Shown here one piece after another: positions 26,735-35,701 of a stretch of DNA of 64,000 nucleotides. The position numbers and the translations under genes were made by a program. The notes below the pieces were generated by a model. It was not told the origin of the DNA. It saw only the letters and a list, made by a program, of their open reading frames with translations, and did no database searches. Every line of letters begins with the position of its first letter. Position 1 is the stretch's first letter. The stretch comes from Shewanella kaireitica (GTDB lineage: Bacteria > Pseudomonadota > Gammaproteobacteria > Enterobacterales > Shewanellaceae), in contig NZ_JAKIKQ010000008.1 in assembly GCF_023284045.1 (NCBI RefSeq), positions 62,001 to 126,000 on the forward strand. Reading direction: 5' to 3'.

Positions 26735-28741
26735 TTAGCGCAGCTGGTAGCTAAACGACAACATCACTTGGTGCGCGTTATAGTTATGGTTCAGGTCGCC
26801 TAAAGTGGTGAGTCCCGGAACGGTATCGACATCAATTTGCGCGTAATCGGTGTCGTAGTAGCGCTCATACTGGTAAGCCAGTTTTAGCGCCATCTCTTCA
26901 CTCAATGCGTAGTTCGCATGTAGTTGGAGACTATGATTGAAGGAGTAATAATCTCCGAGAGGCGCTGTGACGTTATAGGTGACTGACGTATCGCTACTTG
27001 AATTCGCGAACAGGTAGTCGCCGCCCAAGCTGAGCTTATTTTGCATCAGCCCGCTATAGTTGAAGCCTGCCCCTAGATTGATAAAGTCATCTTCGATATC
27101 GGCGTACCAATCGGCTGTTGAAAAGCCCTGGCTACCTGCTTGATTAGATTTGATCCATTGCTGTCCGCCAAAGGCGTAAGCCGATAGGTGCTGGTTGAGT
27201 TGCAACCCAAGGTTGATGTCATAGCCGTAATCTTCAGATTCCGTTAGACCAATTTGGGTCTGGTTGTAATCGTCATTAGCGTAACGAGCGCTTAGATCTA
27301 GGCTGAGCCATGAAGTTGGGGTGTGATTGAACTTAGCTTCGAAGGCGGTGCGCTCTCTATCTGCTAGATAATATTTTCTGAGCAACGGGTTGGTTTCTGA
27401 TGACGTCAGTGCGTTAGTTTGATATTCACTGCCATCGCGGTTATCTAAGGTAGCCTTCAATTTAAGTTTGAGGTTATCAAGCGCTTGGATATTTAGCTTC
27501 GCCCAGAGTGCATTATCATTGGTTTGTTCGCGGTCGCCATAACTACGCTCCATCTCTTTACGATCGTAGCCAGCTTGCAGGCGATAGTCGCTGCTTAAGC
27601 GGTAACTGGCATTAACCTTAAGCCCACGACGCTCAGTATCTAACGGTACATTTTGCTTAAATGCACCCGTGATGCCGTTAACTTCAAATTGCGCAAACTC
27701 CCATATCGAACCTTTGTTGTCACGTTTGCTGTAATCAACGCTGCCACCGAGTCTGAACTTGTTGCTCACAAGCGAAGTGACAGCGAACTTGCCGTCTAAG
27801 GTTTTGACCTCACCATCCCAGTTTTGTAGCGGGTTGCCAGGCATCTGAATGAGAGCATCATCTTGGATCATTTTTCCCGACGCTAGACGACCGCTTATGA
27901 CGGTGCGCCCTATTTGATATTGGCCAGAGAGGCTAAGTCGATGTGCCTGATTGTCTGGGGTCGCAGCAAAGACGTCATAAAGATAGGGCAGACTTAAGGC
28001 GCCAATATCGTTTTGGTACTGGCTAACGAAGTAGTTGAGATCAGTCACCCAGTGCTCACCAGATAGTGACAACCCAGCGGTGAGGTTATCTGTATTGGCA
28101 TCGACAGGCTGGCCAAAATTAACCGGACGTGGCGTGACAATACTGCTGCTTATATTTCCAGTTTTTTGTTCATGGTCATAACGTACATAAGCCTTATAAA
28201 AATCTCGGCCATAACTCAGACCCAAGCCAGCTTGGTTTCTCTGCAGGGAGAGCTGTTGGGTCTGAGTGTGCACGCTCGGGGTCAATAAATCATCTTTGTA
28301 CCAAAGCTGACTGAATGCATCGCCGGATTGATAACTGGTTAGGCGTTGATAATCTGCTGTTACTGTATACAGGCCAGACTTACCAGCTGTTAGATGAGCA
28401 AAGCTATTATCAAGGCCGAGTCGGTGAGCCTGAAACAGCGCCTTATAGCCAGCATCATTTTGATACTTAAGATCGGCATCGACACTGGCGTTAGCGCCAT
28501 CTTTATCGGTACCGAATGCATTGCCAGAATGAATGTCATCGCTGTTGATATAAGCGGCATTGACACCAATTGTGCCGCTATAGCCATCCACTTTAGGGCA
28601 ACGTTTACATTGGAATTTGTCCTGCTTAACAGTGCTAGTATTAGCCTTGTTAACGCCAAAGTCCGCTGCCATTGCCGAGGCTGTTACCACGCTCGATATT
28701 GCGAGAAATGATAATGTGATCAGGTTTAATTTGAATCTCAT
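26735..28741 (-). CDS. dmsF: MtrB/PioB-family outer-membrane barrel of the DMSO system
   Basis: 668 residues with a signal peptide ending at AMAADFG, an early CKRC motif (residues 45-48) typical of MtrB-type proteins, and a long run of alternating beta strands ending in LSFSYQLR. MtrB homologues form a sheath that lets a decahaem cytochrome carry electrons through the outer membrane. It lies 15 bases downstream of dmsE and before dmsA, the extracellular DMSO-reductase order known from S. oneidensis. Confidence 0.93.
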   Translation of the reverse strand: MRFKLNLITLSFLAISSVVTASAMAADFGVNKANTSTVKQDKFQCKRCPKVDGYSGTIGVNAAYINSDDIHSGNAFGTDKDGANASVDADLKYQNDAGYKALFQAHRLGLDNSFAHLTAGKSGLYTVTADYQRLTSYQSGDAFSQLWYKDDLLTPSVHTQTQQLSLQRNQAGLGLSYGRDFYKAYVRYDHEQKTGNISSSIVTPRPVNFGQPVDANTDNLTAGLSLSGEHWVTDLNYFVSQYQNDIGALSLPYLYDVFAATPDNQAHRLSLSGQYQIGRTVISGRLASGKMIQDDALIQMPGNPLQNWDGEVKTLDGKFAVTSLVSNKFRLGGSVDYSKRDNKGSIWEFAQFEVNGITGAFKQNVPLDTERRGLKVNASYRLSSDYRLQAGYDRKEMERSYGDREQTNDNALWAKLNIQALDNLKLKLKATLDNRDGSEYQTNALTSSETNPLLRKYYLADRERTAFEAKFNHTPTSWLSLDLSARYANDDYNQTQIGLTESEDYGYDINLGLQLNQHLSAYAFGGQQWIKSNQAGSQGFSTADWYADIEDDFINLGAGFNYSGLMQNKLSLGGDYLFANSSSDTSVTYNVTAPLGDYYSFNHSLQLHANYALSEEMALKLAYQYERYYDTDYAQIDVDTVPGLTTLGDLNHNYNAHQVMLSFSYQLR

Positions 28742-28756
28742 TTTAATGACTCCTGA

Positions 28757-29710
28757 TTAGCGCTGCAGCTTACTGCCAGCTGGGTGGTTAGAACCATGGA
28801 TCTGGCTATGGCAATTGAGACAGCTCTTACCGCCGCCAAAGGCATCTGTTCCGCCTTGTTGTACGACACGGCTGGCATGGCCGTCATCCATATGGCATTG
28901 TTGGCACAGCTGAGGTGCACGGTAAGTCAACATGGCTTCATTCACGCTGCCGTGAGGGTTATGACAATTTGCACAGTTTTCAGTCACCGGCGCGTGTTCC
29001 CATAGAACTGGTCCGCGTTTTTCGCCGTGACAGCTGTAACAGGTGTCATTGATTGTGTTGCGGTTAAGTGCGCTTTCACTCAAAGACCCATGAGGGTTGT
29101 GGCAATCGACACAGGTCATTCGATCCCATTTCAACGGATGAGATGAACGCTTATTCATGGCTGATTTTTGCTGGGAGTGGCAAGAGGTGCAGCTGTCATT
29201 GACCGTGAGCGGATCCATTACCGGATCTTTATCAGTATGGATACTGTGACAATCGCTACAGGCGACTTGGTCTAGGTTGTGGCTGCTGCTATGCCATGCC
29301 ATCTGCTCGGGGTTGTTATGACATCCAAGACAGACACTGTTTTGAGTTTGAGCGGGCAACTTACTTTCTTTGCCAAAGGCTATCATCGGCTCCTTGCCAG
29401 CCTTATTGTGTTTGCCTAGTGGACCATGGCACGCTTCGCACTGAAGACCTGCCATTGGTGAATTTGCTTGGCTTGAATTGCCGTGCACTCCATCAAAAAT
29501 AGCCATCACAGTGGGATTTTTTTTATGACACATTAGGCAGGAGTCAGCGCCTTTTTTGGAGTAATTACCCTCAGCAAATTTCTCCGTCAGTTGCTGCTCC
29601 AGTTGTTCACCAGTGAGCTGACTCCAGGCGGTCGCCTGAACTGGCAGGGATAAGCAAGCGAAAGCGAATATCACACAGAGTAACTTAGTGATAATACATT
29701 TGTTCATCAT
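28757..29710 (-). CDS. dmsE: Decahaem cytochrome c of the DMSO system
   Basis: 317 residues, Sec signal peptide, and exactly ten CxxCH motifs: CLMCH, CEACH, CLGCH, CSDCH, CTSCH, CVDCH, CYSCH, CANCH, CQQCH and CLNCH. It is an MtrA/DmsE homologue, a periplasmic wire inserted into the DmsF barrel. It receives electrons from CymA-type quinol dehydrogenases, which are not in this window. It is the first gene of the operon; a dyad and a CRP-like site lie upstream. Confidence 0.95.
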   Translation of the reverse strand: MMNKCIITKLLCVIFAFACLSLPVQATAWSQLTGEQLEQQLTEKFAEGNYSKKGADSCLMCHKKNPTVMAIFDGVHGNSSQANSPMAGLQCEACHGPLGKHNKAGKEPMIAFGKESKLPAQTQNSVCLGCHNNPEQMAWHSSSHNLDQVACSDCHSIHTDKDPVMDPLTVNDSCTSCHSQQKSAMNKRSSHPLKWDRMTCVDCHNPHGSLSESALNRNTINDTCYSCHGEKRGPVLWEHAPVTENCANCHNPHGSVNEAMLTYRAPQLCQQCHMDDGHASRVVQQGGTDAFGGGKSCLNCHSQIHGSNHPAGSKLQR

Positions 29711-29789
29711 CTTAGCCTTACGGTTAATTGTTTTACGGTTTAGTGATTTTTGTTAATTATTTTGCAGGGGAATTGTAGTTCGAATGTAC

Positions 29790-29807
29790 ACCTATTACTA
29801 AATAGGT
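29790..29807. promoter_or_regulatory. Perfect inverted repeat upstream of dmsE
   Basis: ACCTATT-ACTA-AATAGGT is a perfect 7-bp dyad about 80-97 bases upstream of the dmsE start. It could be a repressor or activator site or a leader hairpin. Confidence 0.4.
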
Positions 29808-29847
29808 ATTTATGAAGTTGTGATTTTAAATTTAAAAATAATTTATA

Positions 29848-29863
29848 CGTGATCGAGATCTTT
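29848..29863 (-). promoter_or_regulatory. Weak CRP-like site upstream of dmsE
   Basis: CGTGATCGAGATCTTT matches 11 of 16 positions of TGTGATCTAGATCACA. CRP activates anaerobic respiration genes, including dms, in Shewanella. It is degenerate, so this is tentative. Confidence 0.3.
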
Positions 29864-30453
29864 ATTTAGCGCTTGATGGTTAATGCGGGTGTATATAACT
29901 TTAGCTTTAAGTGTATGGTTTGTATGTTGTTGATTTTTAGGTTTTTATTTTATTTTCTGGCTGAGGTTTACAACGCGGATTTAATTTTCATTTAAATGTT
30001 AAAGGTATATTTATTTATAATTATATATATGAATGAATATTTATTTTTTTTCATGAATAAATTTAATTACCCTATTTCATTAATAAGTTTAAATATCTCT
30101 GTTAATAATGTTTAATAACTTTTCATAATTATTCATTAGCTCAAGTGATAATTGTTTTTATTTGTGTGTTTTAAAATGAGGGGGGAGATTTGTATTGTTA
30201 ATGTCTATTAATAATCGTTGAAGTTGAGTTATTGAGCCGCCAGATTAATTAAGCTTATTAATGTAAGCAAGACTCAATACTCGTTTTCGTTTGAGTGTGA
30301 GAGAAGCATTAATGCTTTACGTTGCCAATCAGAATCACAGGTATCGCTTGAGTTGTTTAAGATCAAACTAATGTTAACTGGATAGTATAAGAGTGTTAAT
30401 GGCAGAGTTAACCTCATACACTAAAGACAGAATAATCATTTTAGGTATCTTTG

Positions 30454-31740
30454 ATGGCTCCAATTATCTGCAGTAGTGCACGACAAGCAGTGTCTTTAAT
30501 CGAAAGTGGTGAAACACTGTGGACCCACTCTATGGGAGCAACCCCAACACTGTTACTGAATGCGTTGGCCGAACATGCACTGACTAAACATGACTTAACT
30601 TTGTTACAGTTGCACACTGAATGTGCGGAGTCTTTGAGTGATGAAAAGCTTATAGGGCATCTGCGACACCGTTGTTACTTTGGTGGCTTGCCAACACGAT
30701 CATTGCTACAGAAAGGGGACGCAGATTATGTACCTATTTTTCTTTCTGAAGTACCCAAATTATTTCGTTCTGGTGAGCAAGCTATTGATACTGCCATTAT
30801 TCAAGTATCGCCACCGGATAAACATGGGATCTGTTCTTTAGGGATCTCAGTAGAGGCCACGCTGGCAGCCTGTCAGGTAGCGAAGAAAATCATTGCTCAT
30901 ATCAATCCACAAATGCCGCGTACCCATGGCGATGGTTTTATTCATTATGATAAATTTGCTGCGGTATTTGAGCAGAGCACGCCGCTGCCACAGCACCCAC
31001 TAGCAGCGAGTGATGAGGTCAGTCTGGCTGTCGGTAAAAATGTTGCCAAGCTAGTGCGTGATGGTGATTGCTTACAGATGGGTATAGGCGCTATTCCTGA
31101 TGCGGTGCTATCTTGTTTAACTGAGCATGAAAACCTTGGGGTACACACCGAATTATTCTCTGATGGGGTGCTTAATCTAGTGGAGCAAGGGGTGATCACT
31201 AATCGCTGCAAAAAAGTGCATCCGGGTAAGATTGTCACCGGTTTTGCACTAGGAAGCCAGCGGCTCTACGATTATGTTGATGATAACCCGTCGGTAATTT
31301 TCATGGATATTGAACAGGTTAACGACACCTCAATAATACGTAAAAACCCCAATATGATGGCGATAAACTCGGCACTGCAGGTGGATATTTCAGGGCAGAT
31401 CTGCGCCGACTCTTTAGGGACTAAAATATACTCTGGAGTAGGTGGGCAGATGGATTTTATCCGCGGCGCGGGTTTATCTGATGGGGGGCGCTCGGTCATA
31501 GCATTGCCAAGTACCGCTGCTGGTGGCAAAGTTTCTCGAATAGCAACCGTGTTATCTCCAGGTGCAGGAGTGGTTACCACTCGCGCACATGTACACTATA
31601 TTGTCACCGAATATGGTATTGCCAATTTAAGAGGTCGATCACTGCGTGAACGAGCGCGAGACTTAATTGCGATTGCTCATCCAGACTTCAGAGAGCAGCT
31701 TTGCCAAGAGACGTTTGATATGTGGGGTTTGACGGTTTAA
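30454..31740 (+). CDS. Acetyl-CoA hydrolase/transferase family protein
   Basis: About 428 residues, full length for 4-hydroxybutyrate/acetate-type CoA-transferases. GVGGQMDFIRGAGLSDGG and EYGIANLRGRSLRERA are the C-terminal-domain signatures. It would transfer CoA between short-chain acids (acetate, propionate, 4-hydroxybutyrate) or hydrolyse acyl-CoA. I use ATG 30454; the frame also opens with a TTG one codon earlier. It has its own promoter region and stands alone. A link to acids produced by the neighbouring respiratory genes is possible but unproven. Confidence 0.8.
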   Translation: MAPIICSSARQAVSLIESGETLWTHSMGATPTLLLNALAEHALTKHDLTLLQLHTECAESLSDEKLIGHLRHRCYFGGLPTRSLLQKGDADYVPIFLSEVPKLFRSGEQAIDTAIIQVSPPDKHGICSLGISVEATLAACQVAKKIIAHINPQMPRTHGDGFIHYDKFAAVFEQSTPLPQHPLAASDEVSLAVGKNVAKLVRDGDCLQMGIGAIPDAVLSCLTEHENLGVHTELFSDGVLNLVEQGVITNRCKKVHPGKIVTGFALGSQRLYDYVDDNPSVIFMDIEQVNDTSIIRKNPNMMAINSALQVDISGQICADSLGTKIYSGVGGQMDFIRGAGLSDGGRSVIALPSTAAGGKVSRIATVLSPGAGVVTTRAHVHYIVTEYGIANLRGRSLRERARDLIAIAHPDFREQLCQETFDMWGLTV

Positions 31741-31843
31741 TCACATCTTACAATGGCTGATGCTATTTGCCTGCCCCTTGTTTTAGCACATCTGAATTTC
31801 GGCCGCTAAGGTTTAGCCCGAGGTAGTCAGTTTAAGTTTTTAT

Positions 31844-32548
31844 TTATTGACCAGCGAGGAAGTCATTGGGCGTTAATCTTGATGACTGACCAATGGGGTT
31901 ATGCAAGCTGGGTTTATCTATTTGTTGCACTTCAAAGTCATGCCTAAGCGCAGGCGTTAATAGATCATCAAACATATCTACCTGCTGATTATTCGGGTTT
32001 AGCCATGCAGCCATTATTAACTCATCTTGAGGTAAAACCATTGGGCTGGCTTTGCTATGGAATGGCATTAAGTCAGGGTGAGGAGCATTAGTGATAATCG
32101 AGCAAGAGGTGACACTTTCACCCGTTCTCGGGTGATGCCACTCTCTAAATAAACCGCCAAAGGCAATCGCTGCATCTTCAGCGATAAAATCATGGTAAAC
32201 GCTGCTTGAGCCAGACTTTTCTGTTTCACCAAAGCCTTTAGCAATCACAATACAACGGCTTTCCCTAAAGGCGTTATAGCCTGCGCTGTTGGGCTGATTG
32301 AGTTTGTCGTAACGGGTATTAAAAGAGGTAAATCGGCTTGGCTTAAAGCCATCATAGGTGGTTTGTTGTAGTAGCCACCATGAGGCTGTTTGCAAAAATC
32401 GCTCGCCATTATGCTCACGCACAATGCTGATGTCATTGGTGGGCATTTTAAAGCGTGAAAACAACATCTGTTCGCTGTTATTGATGCGCAGATCTTCCAT
32501 CAATGCCTGCACAAACATGTCATCGATAATATTAAGCCGTCCGCACAT
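31844..32548 (-). CDS. SRAP-domain protein (YedK/HMCES family)
   Basis: 234 residues beginning MCGRLNI; Cys2 becomes the catalytic residue after removal of Met1 and crosslinks to abasic sites in single-stranded DNA. Supporting motifs are ASWWLL, FNTRYDKL (residues carrying the conserved Asn and Arg), CIVIAKGF, and TNAPHPDLMPFHSKASPMVL, which contains the conserved histidine. It protects abasic sites during replication. It is monocistronic and ends at the left of an intergenic gap with no strong terminator. Confidence 0.93.
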   Translation of the reverse strand: MCGRLNIIDDMFVQALMEDLRINNSEQMLFSRFKMPTNDISIVREHNGERFLQTASWWLLQQTTYDGFKPSRFTSFNTRYDKLNQPNSAGYNAFRESRCIVIAKGFGETEKSGSSSVYHDFIAEDAAIAFGGLFREWHHPRTGESVTSCSIITNAPHPDLMPFHSKASPMVLPQDELIMAAWLNPNNQQVDMFDDLLTPALRHDFEVQQIDKPSLHNPIGQSSRLTPNDFLAGQ

Positions 32549-32640
32549 CAGCGCTCTCTGTTATATGGCTCGATTGCTATAACCTAGCACAGTTAGTTAT
32601 TTAATGGTGCTTGAGCTGGCAAGACAGTTACAGATACAAA

Positions 32641-32670
32641 AAATCCAGCAATTATAGTATTGCTGGATTT
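32641..32670. terminator. Terminator downstream of the small barrel gene
   Basis: AAATCCAGCAAT and ATTGCTGGATTT form a 12-bp stem with a 6-base loop, A/T-rich on both sides, 50 bases after the stop of the outer-membrane protein gene on the minus strand. Confidence 0.8.
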
Positions 32671-32720
32671 TATGTTTGCCTGTAGCGCTAGCGTTAGGCA
32701 GTTATCTATTTTCGACTCGC

Positions 32721-33344
32721 TTAGAAGCGGTAGTCTACTGATAGGTATAGTTGCTGGCTGTCATTCAAAGAGGCAGTTTCTGTCCCGGCTACAGCGCCGT
32801 TATATGGTACTGCTTCAGGACCTAAGTTTTCTTCATAGTCTTGCTTAAGGTAACGGTAACCAATTTCAGTGCTTAGGTTATCGTTAATCTTATACATAAT
32901 ACCAGTCTGACCACCCCATACGAATCTGTTCTTAGAGTCTAGTGTGCTAGTGTCTGGACTTATGTGGTTCATACCCGCTGTTGCACCAATGAACCAGTTC
33001 AGCTTGTTGCTATCGCCAAGTCCAACTAGGTAATCATATGACATTAAGAAGCTTTGCTGCTTAGAAAAATCATCTGAGTTGTAAGAGTAAGTACCGTATA
33101 CACGGTTGTTGTCATTTAAATAAACACCAGCTCTTAGTTCGTAAACTGCATTGCTTTCAGTTTCTTTGACAGATTGTGTTTGTGGACCACCAGCAATTGG
33201 GTTTTGAATTTCTGGTACGTAAGAACCTTTATAGGTGTTCTCTTGTGCACCGACGCCGCCGCCGATAAACCAATCAGCTGCCATTGTTGGTGCCGAAATT
33301 ACAGTTGCGATTACAGACGCTAAGATAAGTGATTTAGTTTTCAT
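32721..33344 (-). CDS. Small outer-membrane beta-barrel protein
   Basis: 207 residues with signal peptide (cleavage near APTMAADWF), an opening GGGVGAQENTY, alternating hydrophobic strands and a C-terminal LYLSVDYRF that ends in phenylalanine, as BamA substrates do. It resembles OmpA-like/OmpX-like eight-stranded barrels of the outer_memb_barrel type. It has no known partner, is monocistronic and is followed by a strong terminator. Function unknown. Confidence 0.75.
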   Translation of the reverse strand: MKTKSLILASVIATVISAPTMAADWFIGGGVGAQENTYKGSYVPEIQNPIAGGPQTQSVKETESNAVYELRAGVYLNDNNRVYGTYSYNSDDFSKQQSFLMSYDYLVGLGDSNKLNWFIGATAGMNHISPDTSTLDSKNRFVWGGQTGIMYKINDNLSTEIGYRYLKQDYEENLGPEAVPYNGAVAGTETASLNDSQQLYLSVDYRF

Positions 33345-33882
33345 GTTTGTGCTCCCACACTAAGAAATAGTTTGATTGTGCTAATTGCCAATCTGGTGTT
33401 TCGTTTTGTTGGAGCCATAGTAGGGGACAGTAGCTGAATAATAACTGAATGATATTAGCGATCGTTCTGTTTTCTGTTTTAGCTATAAGTAACAGAATGC
33501 AGTACCGTTAATTGTATGATCTATATGGATTAAATTATTTGTTTTTATTTATGGTAATGAATATAAGTGTCGCTAAATGGCAACTTATTTCAAGTCTATT
33601 AGCGGCTGTTATGGTTACGTTCAGCTTGATGAGCAAGAACGCGAGTATTTTTATTCGCCAAAAATACTTATTGGTAAGCGATAAGTTCAGTTCTAATATT
33701 CATAGATTACGATTTAGAGTATTAACTCTATTTGTCTCATTCTAAGTTTAACTTCAGCGTCACTTCAGCTTAATGGGTAATAATTGCCCACTGCTAATGG
33801 ATTGTTTGGTTTAAGTTCAACCCGTTTGACCTTCATTTAAACATCATTTACCTCATTATTTCTTTATAGGCTCAATCTAGAC
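33345..33882. other. Intergenic region, no gene seen
   Basis: The region separates two divergent outer-membrane protein genes. A 77-codon frame at 33512-33745 has no ribosome site and an unconvincing composition. No clear regulatory motif was recognised. Confidence 0.5.
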
Positions 33883-34770
33883 ATGCTTAATTTTTTAAAA
33901 ATTATGGCGGTATCGTCGATGCTGCTGTGTATGACATCTGCTAACGCAATAGAGCGGGAGCCTCATAAAGAGCGCTATGACCGTACTTTTCCTATTTGGG
34001 CTCAAGAAGCGATAGATCTTGGTCATGAACTGCCAAAGCCCTACGGTTTTACTTTTAATTATATGACTATGGAACAACCGCTAGTCGTCGACTCTGTCGC
34101 ATTTTCTGGCTTGGGTGGCTTAGATGACTTGCTGAGTATTAAGGGCAGCGAAGCACAGCAAGACTCGGAGACGATTACATTTAGAGCGGATGCTTGGGTG
34201 CTGCCGTTCTTAAACCTTTATGGCCTTATTGGGCATACAAAAGGGAGTAGCGTCGCCAATGTGCAGTTAGAAGCTGACTGGTCAACTATTCTGCCGCCGG
34301 CTGCCTGCTTGGTCGCTCCTTGTTTTGGCACAAGTGATCCTTTTGATTTTGAACTCAACTTTAAAGGCACCACTTATGGTGTTGGCGGCACATTAGTGGG
34401 CGGTATTGGCAACTGGTTTGCTCTACTGGATGTTAACTACACCAATACTAACCTCGATATTTTAGACGGTGAGATCAGCAGCATTGTCGTCTCTCCTCGC
34501 GCGGGTTACAGGACGAGCTATGAGCAGCATGATATTCAAGTCTGGGTTGGTGCCATGTACCAAAATGTTGAGCAAACCTTTAGCGGCTACTTGCGCGATA
34601 TTGGTATTCCACTGGGCAATGCTAAGTTTGAAGTAAACCAGCATCTTGAAGATAAATGGAATGGCTTATTGGGCGGTCAAGTGGGCATTACTAAGAACAT
34701 AGATCTGTTAATGGAGTTAGGTTTCGGCACCCGCACCAGCTTCATGATGGGACTCGGTTACCGATTCTAG
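33883..34770 (+). CDS. Predicted outer-membrane beta-barrel protein, first gene of a four-gene envelope operon
   Basis: 295 residues with signal peptide ending SANAIERE. The body is rich in Gly and aromatic alternating strands (GTTYGVGGTLVGGIGNW, VVSPRAGYRTSYEQHDIQVW) and ends MMGLGYRF, a terminal phenylalanine barrel signature. I do not recognise a named family. Twenty-two bases after the stop comes the start of the lipoprotein hydrolase, so it appears to be the first gene of an operon up to 38183. Confidence 0.65.
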   Translation: MLNFLKIMAVSSMLLCMTSANAIEREPHKERYDRTFPIWAQEAIDLGHELPKPYGFTFNYMTMEQPLVVDSVAFSGLGGLDDLLSIKGSEAQQDSETITFRADAWVLPFLNLYGLIGHTKGSSVANVQLEADWSTILPPAACLVAPCFGTSDPFDFELNFKGTTYGVGGTLVGGIGNWFALLDVNYTNTNLDILDGEISSIVVSPRAGYRTSYEQHDIQVWVGAMYQNVEQTFSGYLRDIGIPLGNAKFEVNQHLEDKWNGLLGGQVGITKNIDLLMELGFGTRTSFMMGLGYRF

Positions 34771-34792
34771 CTTACGAATGACAGGGGGAGTT

Positions 34793-35701
34793 ATGCGGAT
34801 AATAAATCTATTACTTTTTGTGTTATTAGCGGCTGGATGTTCTATCGTCGATAAGGTTGACTCGACTGAAAAGTCATTACTGATAGAAGCTGGTTTTGTG
34901 CAGCAACAAGTCACTCTTTGTGAGGGGGGGACGCTTAACTATTGGCAGGCAGGGCAAGGAAAAACCGTACTGCTCATTCATGGTTTTGGTGGCAGCGCTG
35001 TGACGAGCTGGCAGCAGGTGATGCTGCAATTGAGTCAAAACTACCGCGTAATAGCCCCCGATCTTGCTTGGTTTGGCGATTCAGTGAGTCAAGCTAAGCC
35101 AAGCTTAGAGGTGCAGTCCAAAGCAATGACCCAGCTTATCGATAAACTCGAACTTGATAAGGTCAATGTCGTTGGGATCTCTTATGGCGGTTTTGTCACA
35201 TTTGACTTAATGATTAATGAACCCAAAGTAGATAAAGCAGTGCTATTGGCAAGTCCTGGGGTACTGTTCTCAAATGCCGATTTAGCGGCAATGAATCAGC
35301 GTTTTGGGGTTGCGGATGCAAGCGATATTTTTGTGCCGCAATCACCTAAGCTGATGCGCCGTTTATTGGAAGCAACATTTATCGATTTCCCTTGGTACCC
35401 GAGCTTTATCGACAGTGCTATTTTTGAGCGCTATTTTGCTAAACATCTTGATGAAAAACGTCAGCTTATCGGTGGCTTAACTGAAGATAGAGATCGTATT
35501 GCGAGCAATATCAACGTCGATGCATTGCCCGCAAGTATGCTTATCTGGGGCGAGCACGATGTCGTATTTCCATTAGCATCAGGCATTCAACTGGCTGATT
35601 ACCTCAACTCGCCAATCGTGGTTATTCCCGAAGCAGCCCATGGGCTGAGTAATGACCATCCTGATATCATCAGCCGCGCGATTAAGGCATTCATCCAATG
35701 A
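34793..35701 (+). CDS. Alpha/beta-hydrolase lipoprotein
   Basis: About 302 residues. The signal ends in LLAAGC, a clear lipobox, so it is lipid-anchored. The fold shows LLIHGFGGSA (oxyanion region), nucleophile elbow GISYGGF, an Asp in WGEHDVVFP and the catalytic His in EAAHGLS, a complete Ser-Asp-His triad. ATG 34793 has AGGGGGAG upstream; the longer frame is unlikely. The stop overlaps the next start (35698-35701). It is probably an esterase or lipase of the cell envelope; the substrate is unknown. Confidence 0.85.
   Translation: MRIINLLLFVLLAAGCSIVDKVDSTEKSLLIEAGFVQQQVTLCEGGTLNYWQAGQGKTVLLIHGFGGSAVTSWQQVMLQLSQNYRVIAPDLAWFGDSVSQAKPSLEVQSKAMTQLIDKLELDKVNVVGISYGGFVTFDLMINEPKVDKAVLLASPGVLFSNADLAAMNQRFGVADASDIFVPQSPKLMRRLLEATFIDFPWYPSFIDSAIFERYFAKHLDEKRQLIGGLTEDRDRIASNINVDALPASMLIWGEHDVVFPLASGIQLADYLNSPIVVIPEAAHGLSNDHPDIISRAIKAFIQ

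Larger units (their letters stand above)
29711..30453. other. Very AT-rich divergent intergenic region
   Basis: About 740 bases without a credible gene. The section 29990-30150 is almost entirely A and T, with runs such as TTATTTATAATTATATATAT. It separates the dms operon from the CoA-transferase gene. It could be bent or H-NS-bound DNA; nothing else is recognised except the two sites listed. Confidence 0.6.

Noticed and set aside
28738..28920. Small frame overlapping dmsE
   Set aside because: Out-of-frame shadow of the decahaem cytochrome gene.
33512..33745. 77-codon plus-strand frame
   Set aside because: No ribosome site, unusual composition, and no recognisable fold; it lies in a promoter gap.
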